Origin: an uncultured Bacteroidales bacterium | GTDB taxonomy: Bacteria > Bacteroidota > Bacteroidia > Bacteroidales > Marinilabiliaceae | Reading direction: 5' to 3' | NCBI GenBank assembly: GCA_934699135.1 | Contig: CAKUVM010000059.1 | Span: forward strand, 1 to 8,579 | Length of the DNA stretch: 8,579 nucleotides | In this document: positions 1-5,796 of the stretch, piece by piece | How positions within the stretch are numbered: position 1 is the stretch's first letter | Layout: each line of letters starts with the position of its first letter | Made by a program: the position numbers and the translations under genes | The notes under the pieces: generated by a model | Databases searched by the model: none | What the model saw: the letters and a program-made list of their open reading frames with translations, nothing else | What the model was told of the DNA's origin: nothing

Positions 1-23
1 CAACCCAGCAAGACTAGCTTTCA

Positions 24-1562
24 ATGTCAGACAACAGCCGTCGCGTCAGAGTACGTTTCGCGCCAAGCCCTACAGGCGCACTGCATATCGGTGGTGTCCG
101 CACCGCTCTCTATAACTACCTCTTCGCCCGCCAGCACGGCGGAGACTTCATCCTCCGCATTGAGGACACCGATAGCCAGCGTTTCGTGCCGGGCGCCGAG
201 GCCTACATCATAGAGAGCCTGAAATGGTGCGGCATAAAGACCGACGAGGGCGTTGAGCAGGGCGGACCGTATGCCCCATATCGCCAGAGCGAGCGCAAGG
301 CCATATACCTCAAATATGCGCAGCAACTCGTTGAGAGCGGCAACGCATACTATGCCTTCGACTCCGCCGAGGATCTCGACCGCCTCCGCAAAGAGGCAGA
401 GGCGCAGGGGAAGACATTCGCCTACGACGCCACCGTCCGTGGCCGGCTCCAGACCTCGCTGGCTCTCTCCGAGGCCGAGGTCAAGGACAGGATTGGGCGC
501 GGAGACAAGTGGGTCATCCGCTTCAAGATGCCAGAGAATGAGGATGTGGAGATGGACGACATCATCCGCGGACATATCGTCATCAATACTTCCACTCTTG
601 ATGACAAGGTGCTCTACAAGAGCGCGGATGAACTGCCGACCTATCACTTGGCCAACATTGTAGACGACCATCTGATGGAGATCAGCCACGTCATCCGTGG
701 CGAGGAGTGGCTCCCGTCGCTCCCGCTCCACTACCTGCTCTACCGCGCTTTCGGTTGGGAAGACTCCCGCCCGCGGTTCGCCCACCTGCCGCTTCTGCTC
801 AAGCCGCAGGGGCAAGGCAAGCTGAGCAAACGCGATGGAGACAAATTCGGATTCCCCGTTTTCCCGCTGCTGTGGAAGGCCCCTGATGGCTCCACCGCCA
901 TGGGCTACCGCGAGAGTGGATACCTGCCAGAGGCTTTCATCAACATGCTCGCCCTCCTCGGCTGGAACCCTGGCACCGAGCAGGAGCTTTTCTCGATGGA
1001 CGAGCTGATCAAGGCTTTCTCACTGGAGAAAGTCTCCAAGAGCGGCGCGCGCTTCAACCCCGAGAAAGCCAAGTGGTTCAACGCCCAATACCTCCGTATG
1101 GCCTCTGACGAACGCTTGGCGCGGATGACGGCGCCGCTCTATGAGCAGCGCGGCATCAATGTCACGCCACAGAGGGCTGCGCAGGCCATAGCGCTCATCA
1201 AGGAGCGAGCCACTTTCCCGCAAGACCTTGTGGATCTCACCGAGAAACTATTCGTCCGCCCAGAGACCTACGATGAGAAGTCCGTCTCCAAATTCTGGAA
1301 GGCCGACAATGTGGCCCGCCTTATGGACATCCGCGCCATCCTCGCCGCCGACCCGCTCACTGACCCTGCCGCCTCCGAGGCCAAGGTTCATGACTGGATC
1401 GTGGCCAACAAATATAGCATGGGCCAGCTCATGAACACGCTCCGCCTTGCGGTGTGGGGCGTCAGCCAGGGCCCCAGCATCTTCCACATCCTTGTCTTCT
1501 TGGGCAAGGACGAGGCTCTCGCGCGCATCGACGCGGCGGCGGCCCTTGGTCAAGGGGCCTGA
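24..1562 (+). CDS. gltX: Glutamyl-tRNA synthetase (GluRS)
   Basis: This 512-residue class I aminoacyl-tRNA synthetase attaches glutamate to tRNA-Glu in the cytoplasm, using ATP. The N-terminal Rossmann catalytic domain opens with VRFAPSPTGALHIGG, in which H21-I22-G23-G24 is the HIGH signature. The second signature is KLSKR at residues 266-270 (KMSKS class). The C-terminal part, from about residue 340, is the helical anticodon-binding domain. The length is normal for bacterial GluRS. The segment after KLSKR (FPLLWKAPDGSTAMGYRESGYLPEAF) matches the longer connector I recall from Bacteroidota enzymes. The ATG at 24 puts the conserved RVRFAPSPTG block at the expected distance from the start; only 23 nt of upstream sequence are available, so its promoter and upstream partner are not visible. 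A strong terminator at 1591 ends the unit. Family assignment is secure. Confidence 0.98.
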   Translation: MSDNSRRVRVRFAPSPTGALHIGGVRTALYNYLFARQHGGDFILRIEDTDSQRFVPGAEAYIIESLKWCGIKTDEGVEQGGPYAPYRQSERKAIYLKYAQQLVESGNAYYAFDSAEDLDRLRKEAEAQGKTFAYDATVRGRLQTSLALSEAEVKDRIGRGDKWVIRFKMPENEDVEMDDIIRGHIVINTSTLDDKVLYKSADELPTYHLANIVDDHLMEISHVIRGEEWLPSLPLHYLLYRAFGWEDSRPRFAHLPLLLKPQGQGKLSKRDGDKFGFPVFPLLWKAPDGSTAMGYRESGYLPEAFINMLALLGWNPGTEQELFSMDELIKAFSLEKVSKSGARFNPEKAKWFNAQYLRMASDERLARMTAPLYEQRGINVTPQRAAQAIALIKERATFPQDLVDLTEKLFVRPETYDEKSVSKFWKADNVARLMDIRAILAADPLTDPAASEAKVHDWIVANKYSMGQLMNTLRLAVWGVSQGPSIFHILVFLGKDEALARIDAAAALGQGA

Positions 1563-1590
1563 GCCGGCGCGGGCGTCGCCATTCCGTCAC

Positions 1591-1628
1591 AGCCCCTCGG
1601 TCGCCAACGTCCGTGGGGCTTTTTTTTA
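1591..1628 (+). terminator. Intrinsic terminator after gltX
   Basis: AGCCCC (1591-1596) pairs with GGGGCT (1615-1620). After one T/T mismatch, CGG (1598-1600) pairs with CCG (1611-1613), leaving a 10-nt loop. A run of T follows directly (1621-1627). It lies 28 nt after the gltX stop codon and separates gltX from the next unit. Confidence 0.9.
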
Positions 1629-1636
1629 TATCTTTG
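1629..1636 (+). promoter_or_regulatory. Bacteroidota-type -7 box for the aminotransferase unit
   Basis: TATCTTTG fits the TAnnTTTG consensus of the primary Bacteroidota sigma factor exactly. It starts next to the T tract of the gltX terminator and lies 33 nt before the ATG at 1669, giving a predicted short leader of about 25 nt. No convincing -33 TTTG is seen at the usual spacing (around 1606-1609 it reads AACG), so the call rests on the -7 box and its position. Confidence 0.6.
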
Positions 1637-1668
1637 TCACGCGTACTTTTCGGGATCTTTTCCACACT

Positions 1669-2925
1669 ATGCCATCAATATCGCAGCGCGGCGTCATCAT
1701 GCCGTCTTCCCCCATACGAAAGCTCGTCCCCTATTCTGACGATGCCAAGGCTCGTGGCCTCCACGTGTTTCACCTCAACATTGGCCAGCCGGACATCCTC
1801 ACGCCAGATGTGGCCTTGGCGGCCATCAAGAACGCCAAGATCCCCATTGTCGAGTACACCAACTCGGCCGGGATGCCCGAGTACCGCCGCAAGCTATCCA
1901 AATATTACCAGTCGGTGGGCATCGACCTCACCCCGGATCAGATGCTCGTCACCTGCGGCGGCTCCGAGGCCGTGCTCTTCGCGTTCATGAGCTGCCTAGA
2001 CCCGCTCGACGAGATCATTGTCCCCGAGCCATTCTACGCCAACTACGAGGCTTTCGCGGCGGCCGCCGGTGCGTGCGTCGTACCCATCACGTCCACCATA
2101 GAGAACGGCTTCACGCTGCCCAGCATCGAGGAGTTCGAGAAGGTCATAACGAACAAGACGAAAGCCGTCATGATATGTAACCCGAACAACCCCACGGGCT
2201 ACCTCTATTCGGAACGGGAGATGAAGCAGCTGCGCGACCTCATCATCCGCCACGACCTCTTCCTCATCTGTGACGAGGTCTACCGCGAGTTCTGTTACGA
2301 TGGAGCCAAATACTTCTCGTCAATGTATCTTGAGGGGGTCGATGACAACGTCATTATGGTTGATTCTGTCTCAAAGCGTTACAGCGAGTGCGGCCTCCGC
2401 ATAGGCCTCCTGGCCAGCCGCAACAAAGCCGTCATAGCCTCCGCCATGAAGCTGGCGCAGGCGCGCCTCTGTCCGCCCACCTTTGGGCAGATTGCCGCCA
2501 TGGCCTCGCTCGACGTGCCGGAGGAATATTTCGCGGCTATGAACAAGGAGTATTGCAAGAGGCGCAATTTCTTGCTCGATGGCCTCAACAAGATTCCAGG
2601 CGTATATTCCCCCATGCCGCGCGGCGCGTTCTACACCATGGCGCGGCTTCCAATAGACGATTCTGACAAGTTCTGCAAATGGCTCTTGGCCGATTTCAGC
2701 TATAATAATCAGACAGTTATGCTCGCCCCCGCGGCCGGTTTCTACTCTAACCGTACTCTGGGGCGCAACGAGGTGCGCATAGCCTACACGCTCAATTGTG
2801 AAGACCTCGCCATAGCTCTCGACCTCTTGGCGCGCGCCTTGAGGCAATATCCCGGCCGCACTCCAGAGAGCGGGTCGCCGCTCACGGAGGGAGAGAAGAG
2901 GCTTCGTGAGGCCGAGGGCGCGTAA
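1669..2925 (+). CDS. PLP-dependent class I/II aminotransferase (aspartate aminotransferase-like)
   Basis: This 418-residue fold-type I aminotransferase should transfer an amino group between an amino acid and a 2-oxoacid with pyridoxal phosphate; the substrate cannot be read from sequence, and aspartate is only the usual family label. Visible landmarks are HLNIGQPDI near the N-terminus, the NPNNPTG motif at residues 171-177, DEVYREF, the PLP-binding lysine K236 in SVSKRYSECGLRIG, and the nearby R244. The C-terminal MPRGAFYTM and EVRIAYTLN segments are also typical. The frame stays open back to 1447 inside gltX, but the ATG at 1669 is chosen because the promoter and terminator lie just upstream and MPSISQRGVIMPSSPIRK resembles the N-terminus of Bacteroidota homologues; ATG 1699 is the only other near candidate. 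The permease gene follows after 18 nt, so they are probably cotranscribed. Confidence 0.93.
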   Translation: MPSISQRGVIMPSSPIRKLVPYSDDAKARGLHVFHLNIGQPDILTPDVALAAIKNAKIPIVEYTNSAGMPEYRRKLSKYYQSVGIDLTPDQMLVTCGGSEAVLFAFMSCLDPLDEIIVPEPFYANYEAFAAAAGACVVPITSTIENGFTLPSIEEFEKVITNKTKAVMICNPNNPTGYLYSEREMKQLRDLIIRHDLFLICDEVYREFCYDGAKYFSSMYLEGVDDNVIMVDSVSKRYSECGLRIGLLASRNKAVIASAMKLAQARLCPPTFGQIAAMASLDVPEEYFAAMNKEYCKRRNFLLDGLNKIPGVYSPMPRGAFYTMARLPIDDSDKFCKWLLADFSYNNQTVMLAPAAGFYSNRTLGRNEVRIAYTLNCEDLAIALDLLARALRQYPGRTPESGSPLTEGEKRLREAEGA

Positions 2926-2943
2926 GGCCATATTCCGCATAAG

Positions 2944-4197
2944 ATGACTTGGCTCAGCCTTTTTATAGCGCGTCGGTTCATGGCCGGCAATGCCGACGGG
3001 CGGCGACTGTCCGGCCCCGCTGTGCGCGTGGCCACGGCCGCCGTGGCTCTGGGCATGGTGGTCATGATTCTCTCCATCTCCGTGGGGCTGGGGTTCAAGA
3101 GGCAGATTCGCGACAAGATTGTGGGCTTTGGTTCTCACGTCCAAATATCGAGCCTGAGCCTCAACAGCTCGTTGGAGACCCCGCCCTTGCCTTTTGACTC
3201 GGCGCTCGTCAGTGCCGCCCGCGCCGTGCCGGGGGTGCGGGCCGTGCAGCCCTTTGTCACCAAACCCGGCATCATTAAGACGGACGACGCGTTTCAAGGC
3301 ATTGCCCTCAAAGGCGTCGATGGGAGTTTTGATTGGGGTTTCATAGGCTCGTGTCTCGTCGAGGGGCGCGTGTTGTGTCTGACGGATAGTGCCAAGAGTC
3401 CAGACATAGTCCTCTCGCGCTCGTTGGCGCGGATGATGGGGCTCCGGCTGGGCGACCCGGTCAAGATGTTTTTCGTCAACTCCGAGGGAGTCAGGGCGCG
3501 CCGGTTCTCTATCTGCGGCATCTTCGACTCGCATTTTGAGGATTTTGACAAAAACATAGCCTATGTTGACATGCGCCACCTCGTGCAGCTCAACGGCTGG
3601 CCCGATGGCGACATCTCCGGCTATGAGATCCTGCTCTCCAGTTTCGATGTCTTGGACACAGCGGTGTCTCGCCTTGTTGATGTCGTCTCTGCCATGCCAG
3701 TGACGGACTCCGACGCCATGCTCCGTGTCCGCGACATCCGCGACCTCCAGCCGCAAATATTCGGCTGGCTCGCTTTGCTTGACCAGAACATTCTCGTTAT
3801 CATAGTCCTCATCATTGCCGTGGCGGGGCTCAATATGGTCTCCGGCCTCCTCATCCTCATTCTTGAGCATACCAACGCCATAGGTGTCCTCAAGGCCATG
3901 GGGGCCTCGGGTGGGCTGCTGCGCAGGGTGTTCATCTTCATGGCGTTGCGCATCGTGGGGTGGGGGCTTCTCATTGGCAATGTCGTGGGTGTGGGGCTCT
4001 GCCTTGTGCAGCGTCTCACGGGCGTGGTCAGGCTCGACCCCGCTAATTATTATCTTGACACTGTGCCAGTGCTTCTCAGCCTGCCGCACCTGTTGCTTCT
4101 CAATCTCGGCACCGCCGCCCTCTCTTTCCTGCTCCTCTTGGGGCCGTCGGGCATGGTGGCGCGCATAAGCCCCGTCAAGTCCATACGTTTCAACTGA
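2944..4197 (+). CDS. FtsX/LolC-E-like ABC transporter permease
   Basis: This 417-residue inner-membrane protein has the MacB/LolC/LolE layout. A first membrane helix (about residues 26-51, preceded by SGPAVRVATAAVALG) is followed by a large extracytoplasmic domain (about 52-280, starting FKRQIRDKIVGFGSHVQI). Three closely spaced helices follow, at about 283-309, 329-352 and 377-405. The loop after helix 2 carries GVLKAMGAS, the usual coupling region for the ATPase in this family. Known relatives drive lipoprotein release to the outer membrane (LolCDE) or other mechanotransmission. A lipoprotein-sorting role is likely here but inferred. No ATPase gene (LolD type) is in the window, so the partner must be encoded elsewhere. 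The start at ATG 2944 keeps WLSLFIARRFMAG, typical of the family; M36-equivalent starts would cut helix 1. The miaA GTG follows the stop after 6 nt. Confidence 0.9.
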   Translation: MTWLSLFIARRFMAGNADGRRLSGPAVRVATAAVALGMVVMILSISVGLGFKRQIRDKIVGFGSHVQISSLSLNSSLETPPLPFDSALVSAARAVPGVRAVQPFVTKPGIIKTDDAFQGIALKGVDGSFDWGFIGSCLVEGRVLCLTDSAKSPDIVLSRSLARMMGLRLGDPVKMFFVNSEGVRARRFSICGIFDSHFEDFDKNIAYVDMRHLVQLNGWPDGDISGYEILLSSFDVLDTAVSRLVDVVSAMPVTDSDAMLRVRDIRDLQPQIFGWLALLDQNILVIIVLIIAVAGLNMVSGLLILILEHTNAIGVLKAMGASGGLLRRVFIFMALRIVGWGLLIGNVVGVGLCLVQRLTGVVRLDPANYYLDTVPVLLSLPHLLLLNLGTAALSFLLLLGPSGMVARISPVKSIRFN

Positions 4198-4203
4198 GAC
4201 GCT

Positions 4204-5166
4204 GTGAAACCTGAGCTCATTGTCATCGTGGGGCCAACGGCCGTCGGCAAGACGGGTCTCGCCATCCGCGTGGCCGAGGCTTTGGGCTGCGAGATCGTCT
4301 CGGCAGACAGCCGTCAGGTCTATCGAGAGATGCGCATAGGCACCGCAGCCCCCACGGACGAGGAGTTGGCCCGCGTGCCTCACCATATGGTGCGCTGTCG
4401 CTCCGTCCGCGACCCGCTCAACGCCTATGGCTTTGAGCAAGAGGTCTTGAAGCTCCTGCCAGGGGCTTTCGCTAGGGGCGGCGGGCGAGCCGTCCTTGCG
4501 GGAGGCTCGCTCATGTATGTAGACGCTGTATGCCGCGGCATCGATGAGATGCCTGACATCCCGCCACCACTGCGAGCCGAGCTTAAAAATCAGCTTGAGG
4601 CTCACGGTCTTGAGGCCATAGTGGAGAGGCTTCGCCTGCTGGATCCCGACTATTGCGCCGCGGCCGACCTCAAGAACCCTCGCCGCGTGCTGCATGCCTT
4701 GGAGCTGTGCCTCGTCAGCGGCCAGACGGTCTCCAGCCTCCGCCGCTCCATCGTCCGCGAGCGTCCGTTCCATATCCGCAAATTTGCCGTCTTGCGTCCG
4801 CGGGAAGAGCTGTACGCCCGCATAGGGCTTCGCGTCGACCAGATGATGGAGGCTGGCCTTCTTGCCGAGGCTCGCTCCCTGCTCCCGTTCCATGGGCTGT
4901 CTCCGCTCGACACCGTTGGCTATCGTGAACTCTTTGCCCATCTCCGCGGAGAGGCCGATCTTGCCGAGGCAGTCCGACTCATCAAGCGTAACACCCGCCA
5001 CTACGCCAAGAAACAACTCACATGGATAAACTCCGATGGCGGCTACATCCCGCTAAATCCCGAAGATGCGGAAGAAAAAATCATCTCGCTATTGCAAAAC
5101 CAAAATCAAAGTCATAATTTCGCATCGTCAAGCAGTGATGTCTCGGCCGATTCGTCTAACGGTTAG
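4204..5166 (+). CDS. miaA: tRNA dimethylallyltransferase (tRNA A37 isopentenyltransferase)
   Basis: MiaA transfers a dimethylallyl group from DMAPP to N6 of A37 in tRNAs that read UNN codons. The 320-residue product has the P-loop GPTAVGKT (10-17), SADSRQVYREM from residue 33 (catalytic D35), GTAAP, AGGSLMYVDAVCRGID, LKNPRRVLHALE, TVGYREL, and the C-terminal NTRHYAKKQLTWIN tRNA-contact motif. The GTG start is forced: the permease stop TGA (4195-4197) is in the same frame, and only GAC and GCT lie between it and GTG 4204, while the P-loop requires a start this early. The conserved protein ends near residue 298 (EEKIISLLQ). The remaining ~22 residues (NQNQSHNFASSSS and on) are low-complexity, polar and probably not structural. 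The last six codons and the stop TAG (5164-5166) lie inside the tRNA-Glu gene. Third gene of the aminotransferase-permease-miaA unit. Confidence 0.96.
   Translation: MKPELIVIVGPTAVGKTGLAIRVAEALGCEIVSADSRQVYREMRIGTAAPTDEELARVPHHMVRCRSVRDPLNAYGFEQEVLKLLPGAFARGGGRAVLAGGSLMYVDAVCRGIDEMPDIPPPLRAELKNQLEAHGLEAIVERLRLLDPDYCAAADLKNPRRVLHALELCLVSGQTVSSLRRSIVRERPFHIRKFAVLRPREELYARIGLRVDQMMEAGLLAEARSLLPFHGLSPLDTVGYRELFAHLRGEADLAEAVRLIKRNTRHYAKKQLTWINSDGGYIPLNPEDAEEKIISLLQNQNQSHNFASSSSDVSADSSNG
5091..5122 (+). promoter_or_regulatory. Probable tRNA-Glu promoter inside the miaA 3' end
   Basis: ATTG (5091-5094), a 20-nt spacer, then TAATTTCG (5115-5122) gives a Bacteroidota -33/-7 pair with one mismatch in the TAnnTTTG box. 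The predicted transcription start near 5129 leaves a leader of about 16 nt before the tRNA. The stretch is AT-rich compared with the rest of miaA and encodes the dispensable-looking tail, which fits a coding end shaped by promoter constraint. Inferred from sequence pattern only. Confidence 0.5.
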
Positions 5167-5216
5167 GACATCAGATTCTCAATCTGGCAATAAGAGTTCG
5201 ATTCTCTTATCGGCTA
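5145..5216 (+). tRNA. tRNA-Glu (anticodon CTC)
   Basis: A complete 72-nt cloverleaf can be folded by eye. Acceptor GGCCGAT pairs with ATCGGCT (5209-5215, one G-U pair) and the discriminator is A5216. The D arm is GTCT/GGAC with loop AACGGTTA. The anticodon stem is TCAGA/TCTGG around loop TTCTCAA, so the anticodon is CTC, reading GAG. The variable loop is CAAT and the T arm AAGAG/CTCTT has loop TTCGATT. CCA is not encoded, so it must be added enzymatically. GAG is the dominant Glu codon in the neighbouring genes. The first 22 nt overlap the end of miaA. The enzyme that charges this tRNA is encoded at the left end of the window. Confidence 0.96.
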
Positions 5217-5217
5217 C

Positions 5218-5256
5218 AAAGTCTCGGGTATCTCCCGAGACTTTCTTGTTTTTTTT
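5218..5256 (+). terminator. Intrinsic terminator after tRNA-Glu
   Basis: A perfect 11-bp stem, AAAGTCTCGGG (5218-5228) with CCCGAGACTTT (5234-5244), has a 5-nt loop and is followed by CTTG and eight T (5249-5256). It starts one base after the tRNA discriminator and probably ends both tRNA-Glu and any readthrough from miaA. Confidence 0.93.
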
Positions 5257-5311
5257 ACCCCCCCCCTCATCCCTCTCTGGCGGCAAATCGCATTCTGCGG
5301 AGTGGCATGTA

Positions 5312-5333
5312 GAGACGGGTCGCGACCCGTCTC
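5312..5333. repeat. Palindromic repeat, copy 1
   Basis: A perfect 22-bp palindrome: GAGACGGGTCG (5312-5322) followed at once by its reverse complement CGACCCGTCTC (5323-5333). The left flank ATGTA and right flank CCGCCACGG are partly shared with the other copies, so the full unit is asymmetric and all three copies point the same way. It resembles REP-type extragenic palindromes; I cannot name the family. No T tract follows, so it is not a terminator. Confidence 0.9.
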
Positions 5334-5388
5334 CCGCCACGGCAAGCAAGCCACGCTCCGCAAATCCCCTCAGCCGAGGCCCCCATGA

Positions 5389-5410
5389 AAGACGGGTCGT
5401 GACCCGCCTC
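5389..5410. repeat. Palindromic repeat, copy 2 (diverged)
   Basis: AAGACGGGTCG (5389-5399) followed by TGACCCGCCTC (5400-5410), differing from copy 1 at three positions, so the palindrome is imperfect. The right flank CCGTTACGG corresponds to CCGCCACGG of copy 1, and the left flank is ATG. It starts exactly 77 bp after copy 1. Confidence 0.88.
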
Positions 5411-5465
5411 CCGTTACGGTGAGCCCTCCACTTCACATTCCCCCATATCCTGATTGGCCTATGTA

Positions 5466-5487
5466 GAGACGGGTCGCGACCCGTCTC
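5466..5487. repeat. Palindromic repeat, copy 3
   Basis: Identical to copy 1 over the 22-bp palindrome (GAGACGGGTCG and its reverse complement), with the same ATGTA left flank. It starts exactly 77 bp after copy 2. The right flank (CCGTCGAG) departs from copies 1 and 2 after CCG. Confidence 0.9.
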
Positions 5488-5564
5488 CCGTCGAGTAAGA
5501 ATCCCCCCAAGAAAAGATTCAACACAATCTCTCCGAGAACGCCTCAAAAAATCACCCTCGCCTC

Positions 5565-5594
5565 TTGCATTTCCGTAAAACATGACTACCTTTG
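5565..5594 (+). promoter_or_regulatory. tRNA-Leu promoter
   Basis: TTG (5565-5567), a 19-nt spacer, then TACCTTTG (5587-5594) matches the Bacteroidota TTTG/TAnnTTTG promoter with a perfect -7 box. Transcription would start near 5601, about 30 nt before the mature tRNA end. This is the clearest promoter in the window. Confidence 0.82.
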
Positions 5595-5630
5595 CATCGC
5601 AATCGGGGAAAGACGGTTGTTGGGCAGCAC

Positions 5631-5714
5631 GCCCAAGTGGCGGAATTGGTAGACGCGCTAGTTTCAGGGACTAGTCTCGGCAACGAGGTGCAGGTTCGAG
5701 TCCTGTCTTGGGCA
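5631..5714 (+). tRNA. tRNA-Leu (anticodon CAG)
   Basis: An 84-nt class II cloverleaf. Acceptor GCCCAAG pairs with CTTGGGC (5707-5713) and the discriminator is A5714. The D region GCGGAATTGGTAGACGC is typical of tRNA-Leu. The anticodon stem CTAGT/ACTAG encloses TTCAGGG, so the anticodon is CAG (reads CTG) followed by G37, like the E. coli CAG isoacceptor. The long variable arm has stem CTCG/CGAG and loop GCAA. The T arm is GCAGG/CCTGT with loop TTCGAGT. CCA is not encoded. G36 and G37 rule it out as a MiaA substrate. Confidence 0.97.
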
Positions 5715-5733
5715 CAATGTATTTATTTTAATC

Positions 5734-5777
5734 GACGAAGAACGGACGTCAAGTCGGTTCTTCGTCTTTTCTTTTTC
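5734..5777 (+). terminator. Intrinsic terminator after tRNA-Leu
   Basis: GACGAAGAAC (5734-5743) pairs perfectly with GTTCTTCGTC (5757-5766) around a 13-nt loop. A T-rich tract follows (5767-5777, one C interruption). It lies between tRNA-Leu and the HD-domain gene, only about 20 nt before the ATG of the latter. Confidence 0.85.
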
Positions 5778-5796
5778 TCCAAGCCATAACATCGCA

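Larger units (their letters stand above)
5217..5630. other. Noncoding interval with palindromic repeats between the two tRNA genes
   Basis: These 414 nt contain the tRNA-Glu terminator, a run of nine C (5258-5266), three copies of a GC-rich palindrome at 5312, 5389 and 5466, and the tRNA-Leu promoter at 5565-5594. Open frames crossing this stretch have no recognisable protein features and are driven by the repeats, so I call no gene here. Confidence 0.8.

Noticed and set aside
27..815. 262-codon open frame on the - strand under gltX
   Set aside because: Same cause: it is the codon-opposed complement of a clear GluRS catalytic domain, with no features of its own.
1447..1668. Upstream extension of the aminotransferase into gltX
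   Set aside because: It would cross the gltX stop, a terminator and the promoter, and adds a low-complexity Arg/Ser/Pro segment not found in the family.
2371..5016. 881-codon open frame on the - strand across three genes
   Set aside because: It is exactly opposed, codon for codon, to three well-identified + strand genes in one register, and its product is rich in His, Arg and Glu with no domain. It exists because TTA, CTA and TCA codons are avoided in the sense genes.
5066..5422. Open frame over tRNA-Glu and the palindromes (and the reverse one at 5179-5583)
   Set aside because: Both read through a tRNA, a terminator and repeated palindromes; the ETGRDPS-like peptide repeats are translations of the DNA repeat.
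5312..5487. CRISPR array
   Set aside because: There are only three repeats, the repeat is a perfect palindrome with 55-nt spacers, one copy is diverged, and no cas gene or leader is near.
5631..5714. tRNA-Leu as an integration site for a mobile element
   Set aside because: No integrase gene and no second copy of the tRNA 3' end was seen downstream within the window; the short TTGGGC match is upstream and only 6 nt.
5592..5789. 65-codon open frame over tRNA-Leu
   Set aside because: It lies on the tRNA-Leu sequence and its terminator and has no separate coding signal.
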